Shown in pieces: positions 35,501-46,275 of a stretch of DNA of 64,000 nucleotides. This DNA is from Saccharina japonica. Its lineage: Eukaryota; Sar; Phaeophyceae; Laminariales; Laminariaceae. The notes under the pieces were generated by a model. It was given only the letters and a program-made list of their open reading frames with translations, had not been told where the DNA came from and searched no databases. Numbering within the stretch: position 1 is the stretch's first letter; the number at the start of each line of letters is the position of its first letter. The translations under genes were made by a program, and so were the position numbers. The DNA lies in contig MEHQ01001576.1 of NCBI GenBank assembly GCA_008828725.1, forward strand, positions 49,769 through 113,768, given 5' to 3'.

Positions 35501-38500
35501 AACTGCGAACAAGGACCGTTCACGAAATTCGACATCTGTACAGTACGTAGTTGCCGGAACTACTGTACGTACCATTGTTTGAGACTATGCACTCATGATA
35601 GGAACGTCGACAGGCCATTCGGAGATCGGAAGGGATGAAACGTTGACCCGAGAGTACCACCAACACGAACGTTGTTTCTGCTGCACCCCTCGCAGGTACG
35701 GCCTGCAGCCATCTGGACGAAACCCTCTTCCACGACGAGCTGATGACCGGATACGTCAACAATGTAAGAGGGCGCCACTGGCGGTGTTTCTTCCTCATTT
35801 AAGCTCAACGCTTAGTACGCAACATTCATTATTTTTGTTTGTATTGGACACGCCCCAGGGACATGCGACGTGGTTTGCCGTCGGACGGAAAATACATCAT
35901 GATGAAATTTTGGAAAATATAGTCCGTCGCGCGTAAACGTGCCCTCGCCAGTCCAATGCTATACTCTAGTAGCTTTGGTACGTAATAACACTATAGTCTA
36001 TGCTCCTGTCAGTGTTACTGCCGATCCCTCGTGTGTAATCTGTCGTCGAGACAAAAGGGTCGAGGTAAGCATGGACTTCATTCGTAACACTGGCCCGTTC
36101 TACATTATCGCAGGTCATGTACATGTCGAAGATGACCGCAGCCGTTCTCGACGACCTGAACTACTGTGTCGACGCACGGGCGGTGAGTTTCGAGAATCTG
36201 CTGTGTGTGCGCGGCAGAAGGCATTTTGCAAAGCGTGTTACGGTGGTATTGGTCCCAGTGACACGTTTTGGCCCAAACCGTGGTTGTGGCTGACGGGGGC
36301 TCATATCAACGAAGGGGTTTCCCAATAAGGCATGTTTTACTCCAATAAGGCATACATGGTATGCCTTACAATGCCTGCATTATCCCAATAATCCATGTCT
36401 TATCCCAATAAGGCATGCCTTATCCCAATGAGGCATACCTGGTATGCCCTACAAGGCATGTATTATCCCGATAAGGCATGTCTTATCCCAATAAAGCATA
36501 TAAGGCGTACGCCTTATTGGGATAAGGTACGTTTCATGATTCGAATCCAATGTCTGTTCTTATACCTATACTACAGGCCATAGGATTGGGCGTCACGATT
36601 CCCCTAACGTTCAGTAATGAGATGATAATAAAGAGCTTATCTATTAATAGTAAGGAGCCTCAGGAAGAAAAAAACGCCACACCCCCTGTCGTGGCACATG
36701 CGTCTAGGGGTTTGCACTTTTCGTCTCGTTATGTTTTGACCGGGGTCGACTCCTACAAGTGAGCATCTACTACTGATTGCTGCTGTGGTATGATAATGTT
36801 ACTCGTGTTTCTTTGTGGTAGGGCTCGCACCTAGAAATATTGATCGCGTTACGACCTAATAAACTTATTATTTGAAGTCGTTCATTTCGGGCGAGGCGTT
36901 GAGCTCCTGGTATCAGGAGCTCAGACCATAAGACACCACCCCTGACGTGCCATTGTTCGTACGATGGTATATGCATGGAGAGCCCCCCCCGATGGCTTCT
37001 TCTAAGCTACCACAAGAGACGACTCCGACCTCATGTTAAGGCAGGTCGTACTTTGGCCACTAAGGCGTATATCAGGGCAGACAGTCGCCTATCAGCGTTG
37101 AGCGGGATGGATACATACATACATACATACATACATACATACATACACATACGCTCCGCACGAAAACCGAGGTCTTAGAGCCGCGTGAGGTTTGTACTGC
37201 CAGCACGTACAGTATGCGTGTATGTCGTATCGTACGATATGAGTGCAACCATTGCTGCTCGTTCTATTCTGGGACGATACCCTCGATATTACACGCCCGT
37301 CTCTCTTAACTATGTATTGCCTTCCCGTGTTCGCCACATACGGCCCCCCTCGCATCGTCTTCTCCTGTCAACCTCAGGTGGATCCCTACACTTTTCCTGC
37401 CAAGCGCGGTGAGTCTCGTCTGGGCTCGATTTTTAATACAGTTTGTGTTTTGCCGGTGTACCAACGTTGCTGGGCATTCGAACTCCGTCGCCGAATTCAC
37501 GCGATCGTTTCGCTCATCATGTGTTGCATCTTACTTTCACAACGCTTGAAAGCCAAAGTGTATCGTAACACACAATATTCGTCAGGACCGTTTTGTCGTG
37601 ATGAATTTTCTACCAAATATACCCCCGTAGTGTCGTGGGGAGCGAGATCCACGAAACATAGATGCAGCCTATGTATAGCTAACGCGAAGGTTCCAAGCAA
37701 AATGAGAAACGTCTTTCGAGAATTGGAAATTTGGGATTTTTTTATAGCAGGTCCAATCTGTTCTTGGACGAGCGCAAAAGTGTGGCATAGGTACGAATGG
37801 GGCGCCAAACCGAAACACCCTTACGGCCACCACTCGGCCTTGTTCCTTCGAGGCGTGCTACGGTAGAGGTAGTACTTTTTTCGAAAACGTTTTCTGGTCC
37901 CGAGGCTCCTTAACCAATAATCGTCAGCATTTCATTTTTGTATATTGCCAAAAAATCGTTATTTTCTTCATAGGCATTGGTCATCGGGTACCACTTTTGT
38001 TTTCCGCCAAAACCAATTTTTCACTTACTATTAGTATAGAGCCCCTCAAGTGACCATCCTCGGAAGGCAAAAACGTGGTGCACCTCTAGAGTAGCATGCG
38101 TCGTTCAGGAAATATGTCTCGGGCATTTATTTACCCAAACAAATATAACTAGTGCTACGGTAGGCGGGTCATGTATATGTGCTTGATTTTGACCTGCACA
38201 TAGCCACTCGGCAGAGTGACTGCTTCACTGCGTTGTACTCATAAACGTTTTCTTATTTTTTGTTGTTCTGTATTCACCGCCATTGGAGGTTTCACGCAAA
38301 GCCGACAACTTATATTTAGGTCCAAATTTCAGTTAGATTCGGAGCCACTCGCCCGAGTGGCCAAAACCCGGTAGTGAAAATGTGGTGCCCCCCACTATCG
38401 TAGCACCAGTCTTAACAGGTTGTCTGAACGCATATTCCCCCTGTCCTCCGTGTGTCCTTTGCTTCAGAGAGTTCGCCCAGAGGGTTCGGACCGTCGATGG

Positions 38501-38595
38501 CCATCAACGACACCCTCGTGGACACGATCATCCTCGCTCTCGACGAGGAGGGCAACGTAGTCGACGAAGTACCCGGCGTCGGCGTGGTGTTTTAA
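28658..38595 (+). CDS. Secreted EGF-leishmanolysin-like (M8) metallopeptidase, nine exons
   Basis: Exons: 28658-29201, 30333-30452, 31106-31190, 32220-32489, 34640-34782, 35696-35763, 36114-36182, 37378-37408, 38468-38595. All eight introns are GT-AG, phases chain without conflict, and the sum is 1458 nt (485 aa plus TAA). Residues 1-24 look like a signal peptide. Residues 117-180 are Cys-rich. One EGF domain has six Cys at 184, 189, 195, 205, 207 and 216. The M8 domain starts near 222, with FYIEINFLGTWTDERKAVF then RWSEVI. The zinc site HEMGHVIGVG is at 331-340; exon 4 to exon 5 splicing gives GVGTLWGTNF. The third ligand is His393 in CSHLDETLF, and the Met-turn is DELMTGY (Met404). It should cleave proteins at the cell surface or wall; the substrate is unknown. 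All catalytic residues are present. No GPI signal is evident. The start is the first ATG ahead of the hydrophobic segment. Least certain are the exon 3 acceptor and the last two exons. Confidence 0.88.
29467..29753. mobile_element. MITE (family C) in intron 1
   Basis: The left end is GACGCGTCCTACGATAGAGG and the right end is its inverse form CACCTCTACTGTCGCATGCG. The interior has AACGTTTTCTGAATGAACGG and GACCACTCTCAGG. Non-coding. Confidence 0.75.
30002..30272. mobile_element. MITE (family C) in intron 1, second copy
   Basis: The ends ATGCTACCGTAGAGGGGTGC and ACCACCTCTATCGCAGCACG are inverted. It lies in the opposite orientation to the copy at 29467-29753 (GACGATTTTTGGAGTTAAGG reads as the complement). 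It ends about 60 bp before the EGF exon. Confidence 0.7.
31243..31562. mobile_element. MITE (family C) in intron 3
   Basis: The left end has CCACAATAGAGGTAGC and GAAACGTTTTCTGGATGACG. The right end has TGGTGCGCCTCTCTCTACC and GCATGCG. It is diverged but in the same order as the other copies. Confidence 0.6.
32495..32527. repeat. (TA)n microsatellite in intron 4
   Basis: A run of TA units beginning five bases after the exon 4 donor GTGAGT. Nearby TATATAGG and GTATATTACAG are AT-rich intron sequence. Confidence 0.9.
33463..33962. mobile_element. MITE (family C) in intron 4, interrupted
   Basis: The left end is GACGCGCGCTACGGTACAGG and the right end is GCGCCTCTATCGTGG...GGCATGTGTC. A 239-bp second element at 33660-33898 splits it. 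Removing the insert joins GATATGACGCTCC to GTGAGAAGCTCAG and leaves a normal-length copy. Confidence 0.75.
33660..33898. mobile_element. Harbinger-like hairpin MITE nested in a family-C MITE
   Basis: The ends are GGGCCCGAATTAACGAGT and its inverse ACTCGTTAAAACGGGCCC. TTA flanks both sides (33657-33659 and 33899-33901). A TWA target duplication with GGG/GGC ends is typical of PIF/Harbinger MITEs. The arms pair over almost the whole length (CACACGCACCAGCACCAAA with TTTGGTGCTGGTGCGTGTG), leaving a loop of about 22 nt. The left arm carries an extra ~31-bp insert flanked by CATTGGT. Confidence 0.85.
36320..36535. repeat. Minisatellite based on AATAAGGCATGTCTTATCCC
   Basis: About ten imperfect units in intron 7 of the metallopeptidase gene, mixing AATAAGGCATG, TTATCCC and palindromic GGCATACCTGGTATGCC. 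A related stretch lies at about 55500-55545. Confidence 0.85.
37109..37150. repeat. (CATA)n microsatellite in intron 7
   Basis: About ten CATA units. Confidence 0.95.
37850..38103. mobile_element. MITE (family C) in intron 8
   Basis: The left end is GAGGCGTGCTACGGTAGAGG and the right end is CACCTCTAGAGTAGCATGCG, with TTC on both sides (37847-37849 and 38104-38106). This is one of two copies showing a 3-bp duplication. Confidence 0.75.
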
Positions 38596-38814
38596 TCGCG
38601 ACGTACACAAACAGCAAGGCCACCCCCCCGCCCCACGCGCAGGGCGCTCTGCTCTGCTTGGATTCCGCGTTATCTGTGACCCCGGCAATGGTTTAGAGTT
38701 AGGGTGTATAGGGTCCCACCAAGTACGACCTCGTACAGGGTCCGGCACCGACAACCTCTGCCTTTTGAGCTAAATATCCAGGTCTATCGAGTAGTAACCA
38801 TTTTGTGTGGAACA

Positions 38815-39850
38815 GGTATGCGAGGACAGCGCATCGAGCGTTGGGGGCAGGGCCTGGGTTATTTATTCAAGGTTAGAAGGTTAGGGTTAGGCATGGATAT
38901 TTTCTTGTTGCTCGTTTGTTGTATGCCGCGATCAACCGTCCTGGTGAGTATACGTGGTGTAAGAACGCCTGCTACGATAGATAGAGGAGGTCCTGTACCG
39001 TTTTTTTGGCGGAAACTGCTTTCTGAATGATCGGGCCCCTTAGCTCAAAAATATTGGGCTTTTTTAGTGTTGTGTTCCAATCATTTTCATTGTATAGTCA
39101 GACCATGGTAGTGCTCAATAACTTTGAATGTCCTGAAGAATCAGTTGTTGGATGATGTATATAGAGCTCTTATATTCTAACCAAGCGACCACCTTCGAAA
39201 GGCAGAGCATGGTGCACGTCTATATACCGTAGCATGCATCGAAGGTGCTGCCAGGACGGAAAATAGGCTTCGCCTTAAGGGTGTCATTGCATATTCCATT
39301 GTATGTACTGTAGTGCTACTAGCGTCCTGCGCGGGGAACATCGTGTTATGACCGCGCATCGGGCGTTGGACGTAAGGGCTGGGATACTTTGAGGTAAGGG
39401 TTAGAGTTAGGGTTAGGGTTTTGTTCAGGCTTAGGGATAGGGACAGGGATGGACGGACGCGTTTCTTGTGAGCGTTACTTGTGTTCCACAATGATCCGGC
39501 GTGTTGTGTATACATGACGTAAGGTGCTGCTAGAACGGCATATAGGCCTCCTTTTTGGAGTGTCAGGGTATAGAGAATTACCATCACCCTGTAGGGAACA
39601 ATATAACTTTTTAAGACAAAGCATCGGGCGTTGGGGGCAGGGGCCGGAATGTATAGAGGTTAGTCTTAGGGCTAGAGTTACGGTTAAAGTTAGCGTTACA
39701 GTTAGGGTTAGGGATGGACGGATCATTTTATCGTGTACGTTTCTTGTATTCTGCGATCAACCGGCGTAGTGTATGTACGTGATGTAAGGTGCTGCTAGGA
39801 CGGCATATAGGCTTCCACCTCAGGTTGCAGATTGGAGCGAACGGAAGAGA
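38815..39850. repeat. Tandem array of ~250-bp units with telomere-like cores
   Basis: Three diverged units share GCATCGGGCGTTGGGGGCAG, a TTAGGG-like core, GGATGGACGGA, TGCGATCAACCGGCG and GATGTAAGGTGCTGCTAGGA, in that order. They start near 38830, 39355 and 39622. The first unit is split by a MITE at 38964-39241. No gene is present. Confidence 0.85.
38964..39241. mobile_element. MITE (family C) inserted in the tandem array
   Basis: It interrupts GTGTAAG^GTGCTGC, which is intact in the sister units, and leaves AAG on both sides (38961-38963 and 39242-39244). This fixes the element's boundaries at AACGCCTGCTACG and GTAGCATGCATCG. Confidence 0.8.
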
Positions 39851-42340
39851 GGCCCTGACCAGGTAACGGGGGTTGTTAGCTGGTCGACTCTGGTGATCGT
39901 TGCCACATGATTTGGTGGTTGTCCTGGTGCCTTGATGTAGCCAACTGCGGTTGCTGGTGTTTGCGAGTTTTAGTTTCTTGGGCGAGTTGCCCAAATCGAA
40001 ACAATGGCCGAACAAATAGACATACAATTTAAAATGAATTTTGGTTTTCAGTCCTGCGTTTTCCAAGCTCCAACCCCATTGGCCGAAACTCCCACCCTGC
40101 CCGCTCTCAGCCAATTCGGCGAGTGCTGAACGGACGGCGACGGTTGCCCCTAGTGGGAACGACGAGGTCTGCACCCGGCGAAGATAGGGTATTATCCCCG
40201 GATCACAAATGGTTCCATACATCTACAATTCCCATAAATCGGGCACTTTTTTAATGGCGTTGCCTGGCAACGCGAGAAGAAACAAAAGGAAAATAGGTTC
40301 CAAGGTATTCGCAGGCATTTTCGATACGGACCGTTGTAGGTATCGAGATTTGCAAGTACCCTCCTGCCGCTGCAGCGACGGCAACACAAGCGCTACAGTT
40401 TGAGCCTCACAACGAAAATGTTTGTTAAGAAAAAGGCAAGAGCAAAGGACCCAAAGCCAGTCTTCCGTGTGGTTGACAAAGCGCCACAGAATGCACGAGT
40501 ATATATTTATGGTCGTCGTCGTATCATACGTACATGCGAGTAGCAGTATCGTAGTCTGCCTTCATCGTATCCTGGTACCGCTTTCTTCGAACTCGTATAG
40601 TCCTGTTCATCCTTTGACCTCTTTCTGTGGCATTCGAGGTGCTTTGGTTGAAAGGGGCGCTCTCGCTGCCGCGACAATCCAGCAGCAGTAGTAGTAGCAG
40701 CGGCAGCAGCAGCAGAGCAGTAGTAGTATTACGGGGGACCATAGTAAATAGGATCTACCGTACACACAAAAACCTATATATTTACCCATTTTTACTCACC
40801 ATATTTGGTCCTATTTAATATGGCCCCCCGTAATAGTATCAAGCACCAGCTCTCGTCTCGTCAAATAGTATGTTGCCGTTTGTTTGGTATCGGGCTCTGC
40901 TTGCTTCTCTCCAAACTTGCGCGAGCAGCTCCTTCTTATACCGCCCAGACTCACAATCCATCACCTGCATCTAGTCGGTCGTCCCCGGCCGCAGGGCTAT
41001 CAGAGAGGCGGCCTGCATCGACCTTTCTGGGAGCGCGCGGCTGCTGCAGCAGTGAAGGTTGAGACACAAACTACTGTAACGTCACCATTATCCAATCACA
41101 TACAATCGTGACACGGCTCTATCGATCGTTGATTGGTCAAGAGTGACAAGGTTTCAGGCGATGACCTCTACCGGGAACGTAAACGGTGATCCCCTGAATC
41201 ACTACCGCCCCGTACGGTGTGGGAACCCCCGCAACCCCACCGACCGATCGCTGATTGGTTGGGGATCTTAGACACTGTGCGCGTTTCCTGGAGAGGGTGA
41301 CATCCTACCACCAGAAGATCATAAATCCTTCCGTACATCTTGAACTCCGACAAACCGGGTACGAAAACGCTGGTCCTCAAGGTCGCCACCGCCCCACACG
41401 ATGTGGCAGCCCCAGCCACTTTGACTGGTCGCTTTTTGGCTGGGTTCGAGAAGGTCCGCCGCACACGCGAGGATATATATGTTGCAATCCCCGGATGATA
41501 CATATGTACATACTCCTACACCTCCGACGAGCTGGAGATGAAAACGCTGGTCCCCTGCGTGGATACCAAACCTGCACGGTGTGAAAAATTAAACTGTACA
41601 GTGTGCAGTGTTTGCCCTCCTTGGGGGTGTAGTGCCGTCTGTTCTCTTTGTCGTGCTCCCCTGGTGTAGAAATGGTTTAGATTAGGCAGTCGTCCGAGGT
41701 GGTTAGCCATTACAGCCAATAATACGCACAATGAACGAGGCTCGTTGAAATTTCCGACTGAAATCGCAAAACAAAGTACGGACTGATCTGGCGATGTACC
41801 ACAGCTACTGCTGCACGGTAGATTATTGTATGCCGTCGTAAAGGAGAAAATTAATGCTACTATTCATAATGAGAAGCTATCCGACAAGCATCGAGGGATG
41901 CTCTTGTATAAGGGGTTTAGTGTTGAGGTTGGGGGGGGGGGGGGGCGCAGCGCGGGGGTACACGAACGGATACAAACGGACCAAAAACCAGTTCTGAAGA
42001 GTGCCAGAGCGTGGCTCTATTTAACGGGTGTGAAACATTGAGGTTTGTCGTCCCTCGTCGTCCCTCGTTCACCGTGCGACGCGCACACTGAACAAAGCAA
42101 AACACGTTCGGGACTGATAAACGCCCGGTATTTATGCGCACGGTCCTGTACTTCTCGTGTCGAAAGCCGTGCCGAGATCGGAGAGCTAGGCAATAGTGAC
42201 TGTCCTAACTGGTGGCCAGTGCGCAAAATGTCATTGGGATTTATCTCGCAGGATATCCCGCCGTCAAGCACGAGCAGCAAGACAATACAGCAGCAGTAGC
42301 ACATACCAGCAGGTGCAACGAGCATCACCATCAGCGAACA
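39851..42340. other. Intergenic; diverged tandem repeat; no supported gene
   Basis: A minus-strand open frame at 39728-40222 has fair composition but no domain. About 41110-41600 holds two to three diverged ~240-bp units with motifs GATCGCTGATTGGTTGGG, CCGCCCCACACGATGTGG and GAAAACGCTGGTCC. A plus-strand frame at 40805-41062 starts inside MITE family A and is not called as a gene. Confidence 0.4.
40729..40833. mobile_element. Small TA-flanked MITE (family A), best copy
   Basis: The ends TTACGGGGGACCATAGTAAA and TTAATATGGCCCCCCGTAA are inverted, flanked by TA on each side (40727-40728 and 40834-40835). It is 105 bp and non-coding. Confidence 0.85.
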
Positions 42341-42850
42341 CACAAACCACCATCACCACCACCACCACATCACCCCTACCAACACCACACCACCAGCTAT
42401 ATGGAAGCTTCCCAGTCTTGATGGTGATAGGAGCTGCAGCAGGTGGTGATGGTGATGATCGATCGTGATGGTGTGCTTGCTCGATATCCGGACAAAAAGA
42501 GAAAGAGCATCATCATACACAGAGGACGACTCCACCACACCTCCACCACCGTCACCACCACCCCATCAACTAAGCAGGAGGGGCACACGAAGTATATTGC
42601 TCGCGGTGGCTGGCGGTCGTTGGTGGTGGCTTGGTCCCGTGGTCTATGATTTAGGGGTGATAGTGATGGTGGTCGTGTGCTTGCTCGATGGTGGCGATGG
42701 TGGCTCAAGAAGAGGGAGCATTGTACCGAGAGACCAACTTCACCTTCCAGCACCAAGTACCTGCAATCACCACCACTACCACCCCCACCACCATGCACCA
42801 GGAGCAGCAGAAGATTTTTGCTCGTGGTGGCTGGTGATCGTGGTGGTGTA
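42340..42850. repeat. CACCAT/ATGGTG-rich low-complexity block
   Basis: Long runs of CACCACCAT-type triplets and their complement GTGGTGATGGTG alternate over 500 bp. This opens several frames on both strands (His/Thr/Pro- and Val-rich). None looks like a gene. Confidence 0.75.
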
Positions 42851-42864
42851 GTAAGTACTTTATT

Positions 42865-43035
42865 TGACTTTTGTCGCGACACGTGTCGCGGCGAGTGTCG
42901 CGGCGAGTATCGCTAACCCTAACTCGAACCCGAACCCGAACCTTACGTGCCGCGGCATGTCGCGAAATGCCGCGACACGTGTCGCGAGTGTCGCGACATG
43001 CCGCGGCACGTGTCGCGACATGCCGCGGAAAAGTC
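42865..43035. repeat. GC-rich palindrome cluster, copy 3
   Basis: A dense stack of palindromes such as GTCGCGACACGTGTCGCGG and CATGCCGCGGCACGTGTCG, around a core of CTAACCCTAAC and CCGAACCCGAACC (telomere-like). It is the most compact of the three copies. Confidence 0.8.
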
Positions 43036-43400
43036 GAATAATGTAGATCCGTGAATATAGAGCAACACCAAAGAGCATATTCCAGCCACTCCAAACCGAA
43101 ATAGACGCAATCATTATCTTCCATATATCGTACGGCAGCGATGGCATTGCATTCTCACAATGGTATCATACTTCGCCTGCACACATGGGGACACTAAGAT
43201 ACCACTTTTGGGGGGCAACAGATGAATGCGCTACGAACTCCAGCCTGCTGTAGCACCAGCTGTATGTATACGTACTACTACTGCTGTACGTCGTATATGT
43301 ACAACAAGACTGTTTTTTATTTTAGAACAAAAATGACACCACACGTCCCCCAGGTCATCTTCAGTCTTCATCACGCCTGTGATCCAATACAGCCGGTCGC

Positions 43401-43734
43401 TCCGGTAGACTAGTGGTCAGCTTTAAAGGGTACTATGATTAACATCATTGGTACCCAAGTTCAAATCCCACCTTGGTGAGATGTTGATTTTATTTGAAAA
43501 AGTAAAAAGGAAACAATTGCTGAGAGTGCCTTCGTGGCGTGATTAGGCTGAATCCGCCGCAAGTCGACGAGGGAAGAAAGTGCTAACACATTCTCGGGTT
43601 CAAAATGCAAGGCAAAGTAGCGTAGTGGGGAGGGTGTAGAAGAACCTACTTAGCGACCCCGGATCTGAGTTACGACTAAAGAGGGAAAGAGAGAGAGTAG
43701 AAGGGCGGAGACAATGAATGGGATGGGAAAAAAA
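43401..43734 (+). mobile_element. tRNA-headed SINE, best copy
   Basis: Head 43401-43475: an A-box-like TAGACTAGTGGTCAGC and a B box GTTCAAATCCC. Body from about 43560: AAGTCGACGAGGGAAGAAAG, CAAGGCA, CGACCCCGGATCTGAGTTAC, ATGAATGGGATGGG, then an A-run. The downstream flank is duplicated in tandem (43735-43829). Confidence 0.7.
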
Positions 43735-43829
43735 GGCTACAATTAATAATCTGGACGGTGGTTTCATACATACCGCAGGAAAAAAGGCTACAATTAATAG
43801 TCTGAACGGTGGTTTCATACATACCGCAG
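43735..43829. repeat. 51-bp tandem duplication after the SINE tail
   Basis: GGCTACAATTAATARTCTG...CATACATACCGCAG occurs twice, and the second copy is again preceded by an A-run. It could reflect two successive events at the SINE tail. Confidence 0.85.
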
Positions 43830-44075
43830 CAGTACGCGATAGCAATTTTGGGATCAATAACTTCATAACTTCAGGCTCGAACGGCAAGAAAGTGGCAATC
43901 GCCATTAATTTAGTACTCTGAAATGTGTGTAGGATAGGACACACACTGAAACACGACAAGTCTGACCCAAACGAAGAGATGTCGCCTATCATATTGTGTG
44001 CTACACTTTTATTTTTAAATGACACGAACACTGTCGAGAGCGCCTGTTAATAGTATAGCGTGGGTAGGCACACTT

Positions 44076-44270
44076 CGAAGTGAGTCGACGAGGGAAAAAA
44101 TAAAAAAAACGTACTGACATCTTCTCGGGATAAACAATGCAAGGCACGCACCATAGTGGGAAGGACGAGAAGAGCCTACTTCGTATAATAGTGACCCCGG
44201 ATCTGAGTCACGAGTATTAACAGGGCAAGAGAACAGAAGCGCGAATATATTAAATGAAATGCACCAAACG
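44076..44270 (+). mobile_element. SINE body copy (headless)
   Basis: It shares GAGTCGACGAGGGA, CAATGCAAGGCACGCACC, GAAGAGCCTACTTCG and GACCCCGGATCTGAGT with the copy at 43401-43734. Confidence 0.65.
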
Positions 44271-44540
44271 AAACCAATAAAGCTCGTACGAGTAAAGTCC
44301 TGCGGCGGTTGAATTAACACTTTAGAAACTTTGAATCAGCAGTTTCTCTCCCGTACACGTATACATATCATACGTATAAAAATACATGCATACGTACAAA
44401 ATAAAATTACTACTCGTACAGTAGATTCGTCTCGTACTGACTGTTAATTTAAGGAGATTGACACATGCCTGGTTTTTTCATTTGTTGACACATCGTTCGA
44501 CAGCAGTACGTTAATAGTCTGCCCACAATGTGGACTTCTA

Positions 44541-45317
44541 CGAGCTGGTTCCAGAGACAGCCAGAGCTTTACCCCTTCGCAACTTTGCGCTTTGGTTTTT
44601 GAGATTTGGAATACGAAACTTAGCAGGGATGTGCGTCACAACACGAAGACAAAACTCACGGCTGGTCTTTTTTGTTTTGTTTGTTTTTTTCGTTCTTTAG
44701 GTGTACTTTTCCATATTTTCTGATTTTTTGGCAACTTTGACCGTTCCTCATGCACATGTTTTGTTTTTTTCTTCAAAAAAGGTCAGTCGCTAGTTGTTTT
44801 GTAATTGTGTTGCGCACAATCGTGTCAAATTTTCATGTTAAAACTCTCAAAAACCAAAGCGCAAAAACGATTCCCGTGAGGAGTAAATATTCCCCTAAGG
44901 TGCCAAAATTGCTCCATGCATTGTTCTAGTACTTTGGGAGGCGTTTCTTATAACAGTCCCTCACGGCTTCCAAATCAAACTAAGTGTCACGAACGTCTTC
45001 CTCTTGTTGATGCGGTCATGACAGCATGTCTAGTGTCGAATATGTCGACGGACTGACCGATATATGGCCTGATTTCAAATTGTCTTGATTTAACTATAGG
45101 AGTATCATCCATACGTGAAATAGCGCCTCCCCAAGTAGTACAACAATGTCCATATCTCGCGAACTACAACTTGCACGACAAACATCGCTTGACCGATGGG
45201 TTCCCCTTGTTCATGCGGTCGTGTAGATATATTTAGTATTTAGTGTTGAAAAAACAGTGTATTCCGTTTGTTATTTCCCGAAGGTGGAATTTTACGCCTT
45301 TTCGTGGAACCAGTTCG
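44541..45317. mobile_element. Fold-back transposon, copy 2
   Basis: The ends CGAGCTGGTTCCAG and GGAACCAGTTCG are inverted, with TA outside both. The interior has the same hairpin design, CAACTTTGACC and CATATCTCGCGAACTACAAC, as the copy at 3975-4757. Its right end directly abuts the hAT-like element at 45325. Confidence 0.8.
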
Positions 45318-45324
45318 TATATAC

Positions 45325-46275
45325 CAGGGATGCGTATTTCCTCACCCGGAACCCAAAAAATTCCGGGAAACAGCCTTTTTCAGCCTTTCCTAAAAATTTC
45401 CCCTATTTCCTCTCATTCGAGGAAAAAAAGGCGTAATTTTTGGGAGGGGACAAAAATTATCATCCCCGGGTGGCCCATGCACTACATGAAGCACATGTAT
45501 AAGATTCGTTCAGGCCTCCGGACAGTCATTTTCGATCATTTTAACGCTACACTCTACGTATAATACCTGCACCAGGTACACAACAGTAGTAGTTGTGCAC
45601 ACTGCAAGTACCTTAGTAAATGTTCATCGGTTTCAGTTGATTTTTCACTTGTTCGCGTCCTCGTTGATTTCGCCCTGCAGCCATTTGATACTGGAATAAT
45701 ATAAATATAACAACTGCCGTAGTGCTGATAGCGACCTCTCATGTAAGAATATAGTCGTGTCGCGAGGTAAAAATCATCAGCGCAAAGCAGGAAGTTAGCA
45801 GTTAGTTACAGCAGTGCGCTGCTTCATACGCATGTAGCGATCGCGACCTTATTTTCCACTAAAGCTGTAAACATGTAAACATGGACGCTGGACGCCTCAA
45901 CGAAATCCAAGCGTCCCAGCTGCATCTGCGCCGAGTGCACCCTTTCCATTCGGATATGTTATCTCATATGTATGTTTATATTTTATATTTTTATTTGTAC
46001 ATTCCTTCGATGATTCCGCTCGCCATAACATCCAATTCATCTGTAGGATATCACTATCTGTGTGATATAGGAGGGGCATGTGGGCGCCTACGTAACGCTC
46101 TACGCTGCTGCACAGCTTGGCAGCGATAAACAAAAAAAAAGGGGGGTTTCCATTCTTTATCGAGGCGTTATTTTTCCGGGGATAGGGGACGTGAAGAATT
46201 TCCTCTGAAAAAAAATATTACCTCGAGCCCTATTAATTTCCGGGAATTACCGCTACCGGGAAATACGCATCCCTG
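45325..46275. mobile_element. hAT-like element with 8-bp duplication GTATATAC
   Basis: It begins CAGGGATGCGTATTTCC and ends GGAAATACGCATCCCTG, a near-perfect 17-bp inverted pair. GTATATAC lies immediately outside both ends (45317-45324 and 46276-46283). Ends of the CAGGG type plus an 8-bp duplication are diagnostic of hAT. It is 951 bp with no transposase, so non-autonomous. It was inserted at the last bases of fold-back copy 2. Confidence 0.88.

Noticed and set aside
42340..42900. Overlapping frames of 120-160 residues rich in His, Thr, Pro and Val
   Set aside because: Low-complexity CACCAT repeats open frames on both strands; no motif or codon signal.
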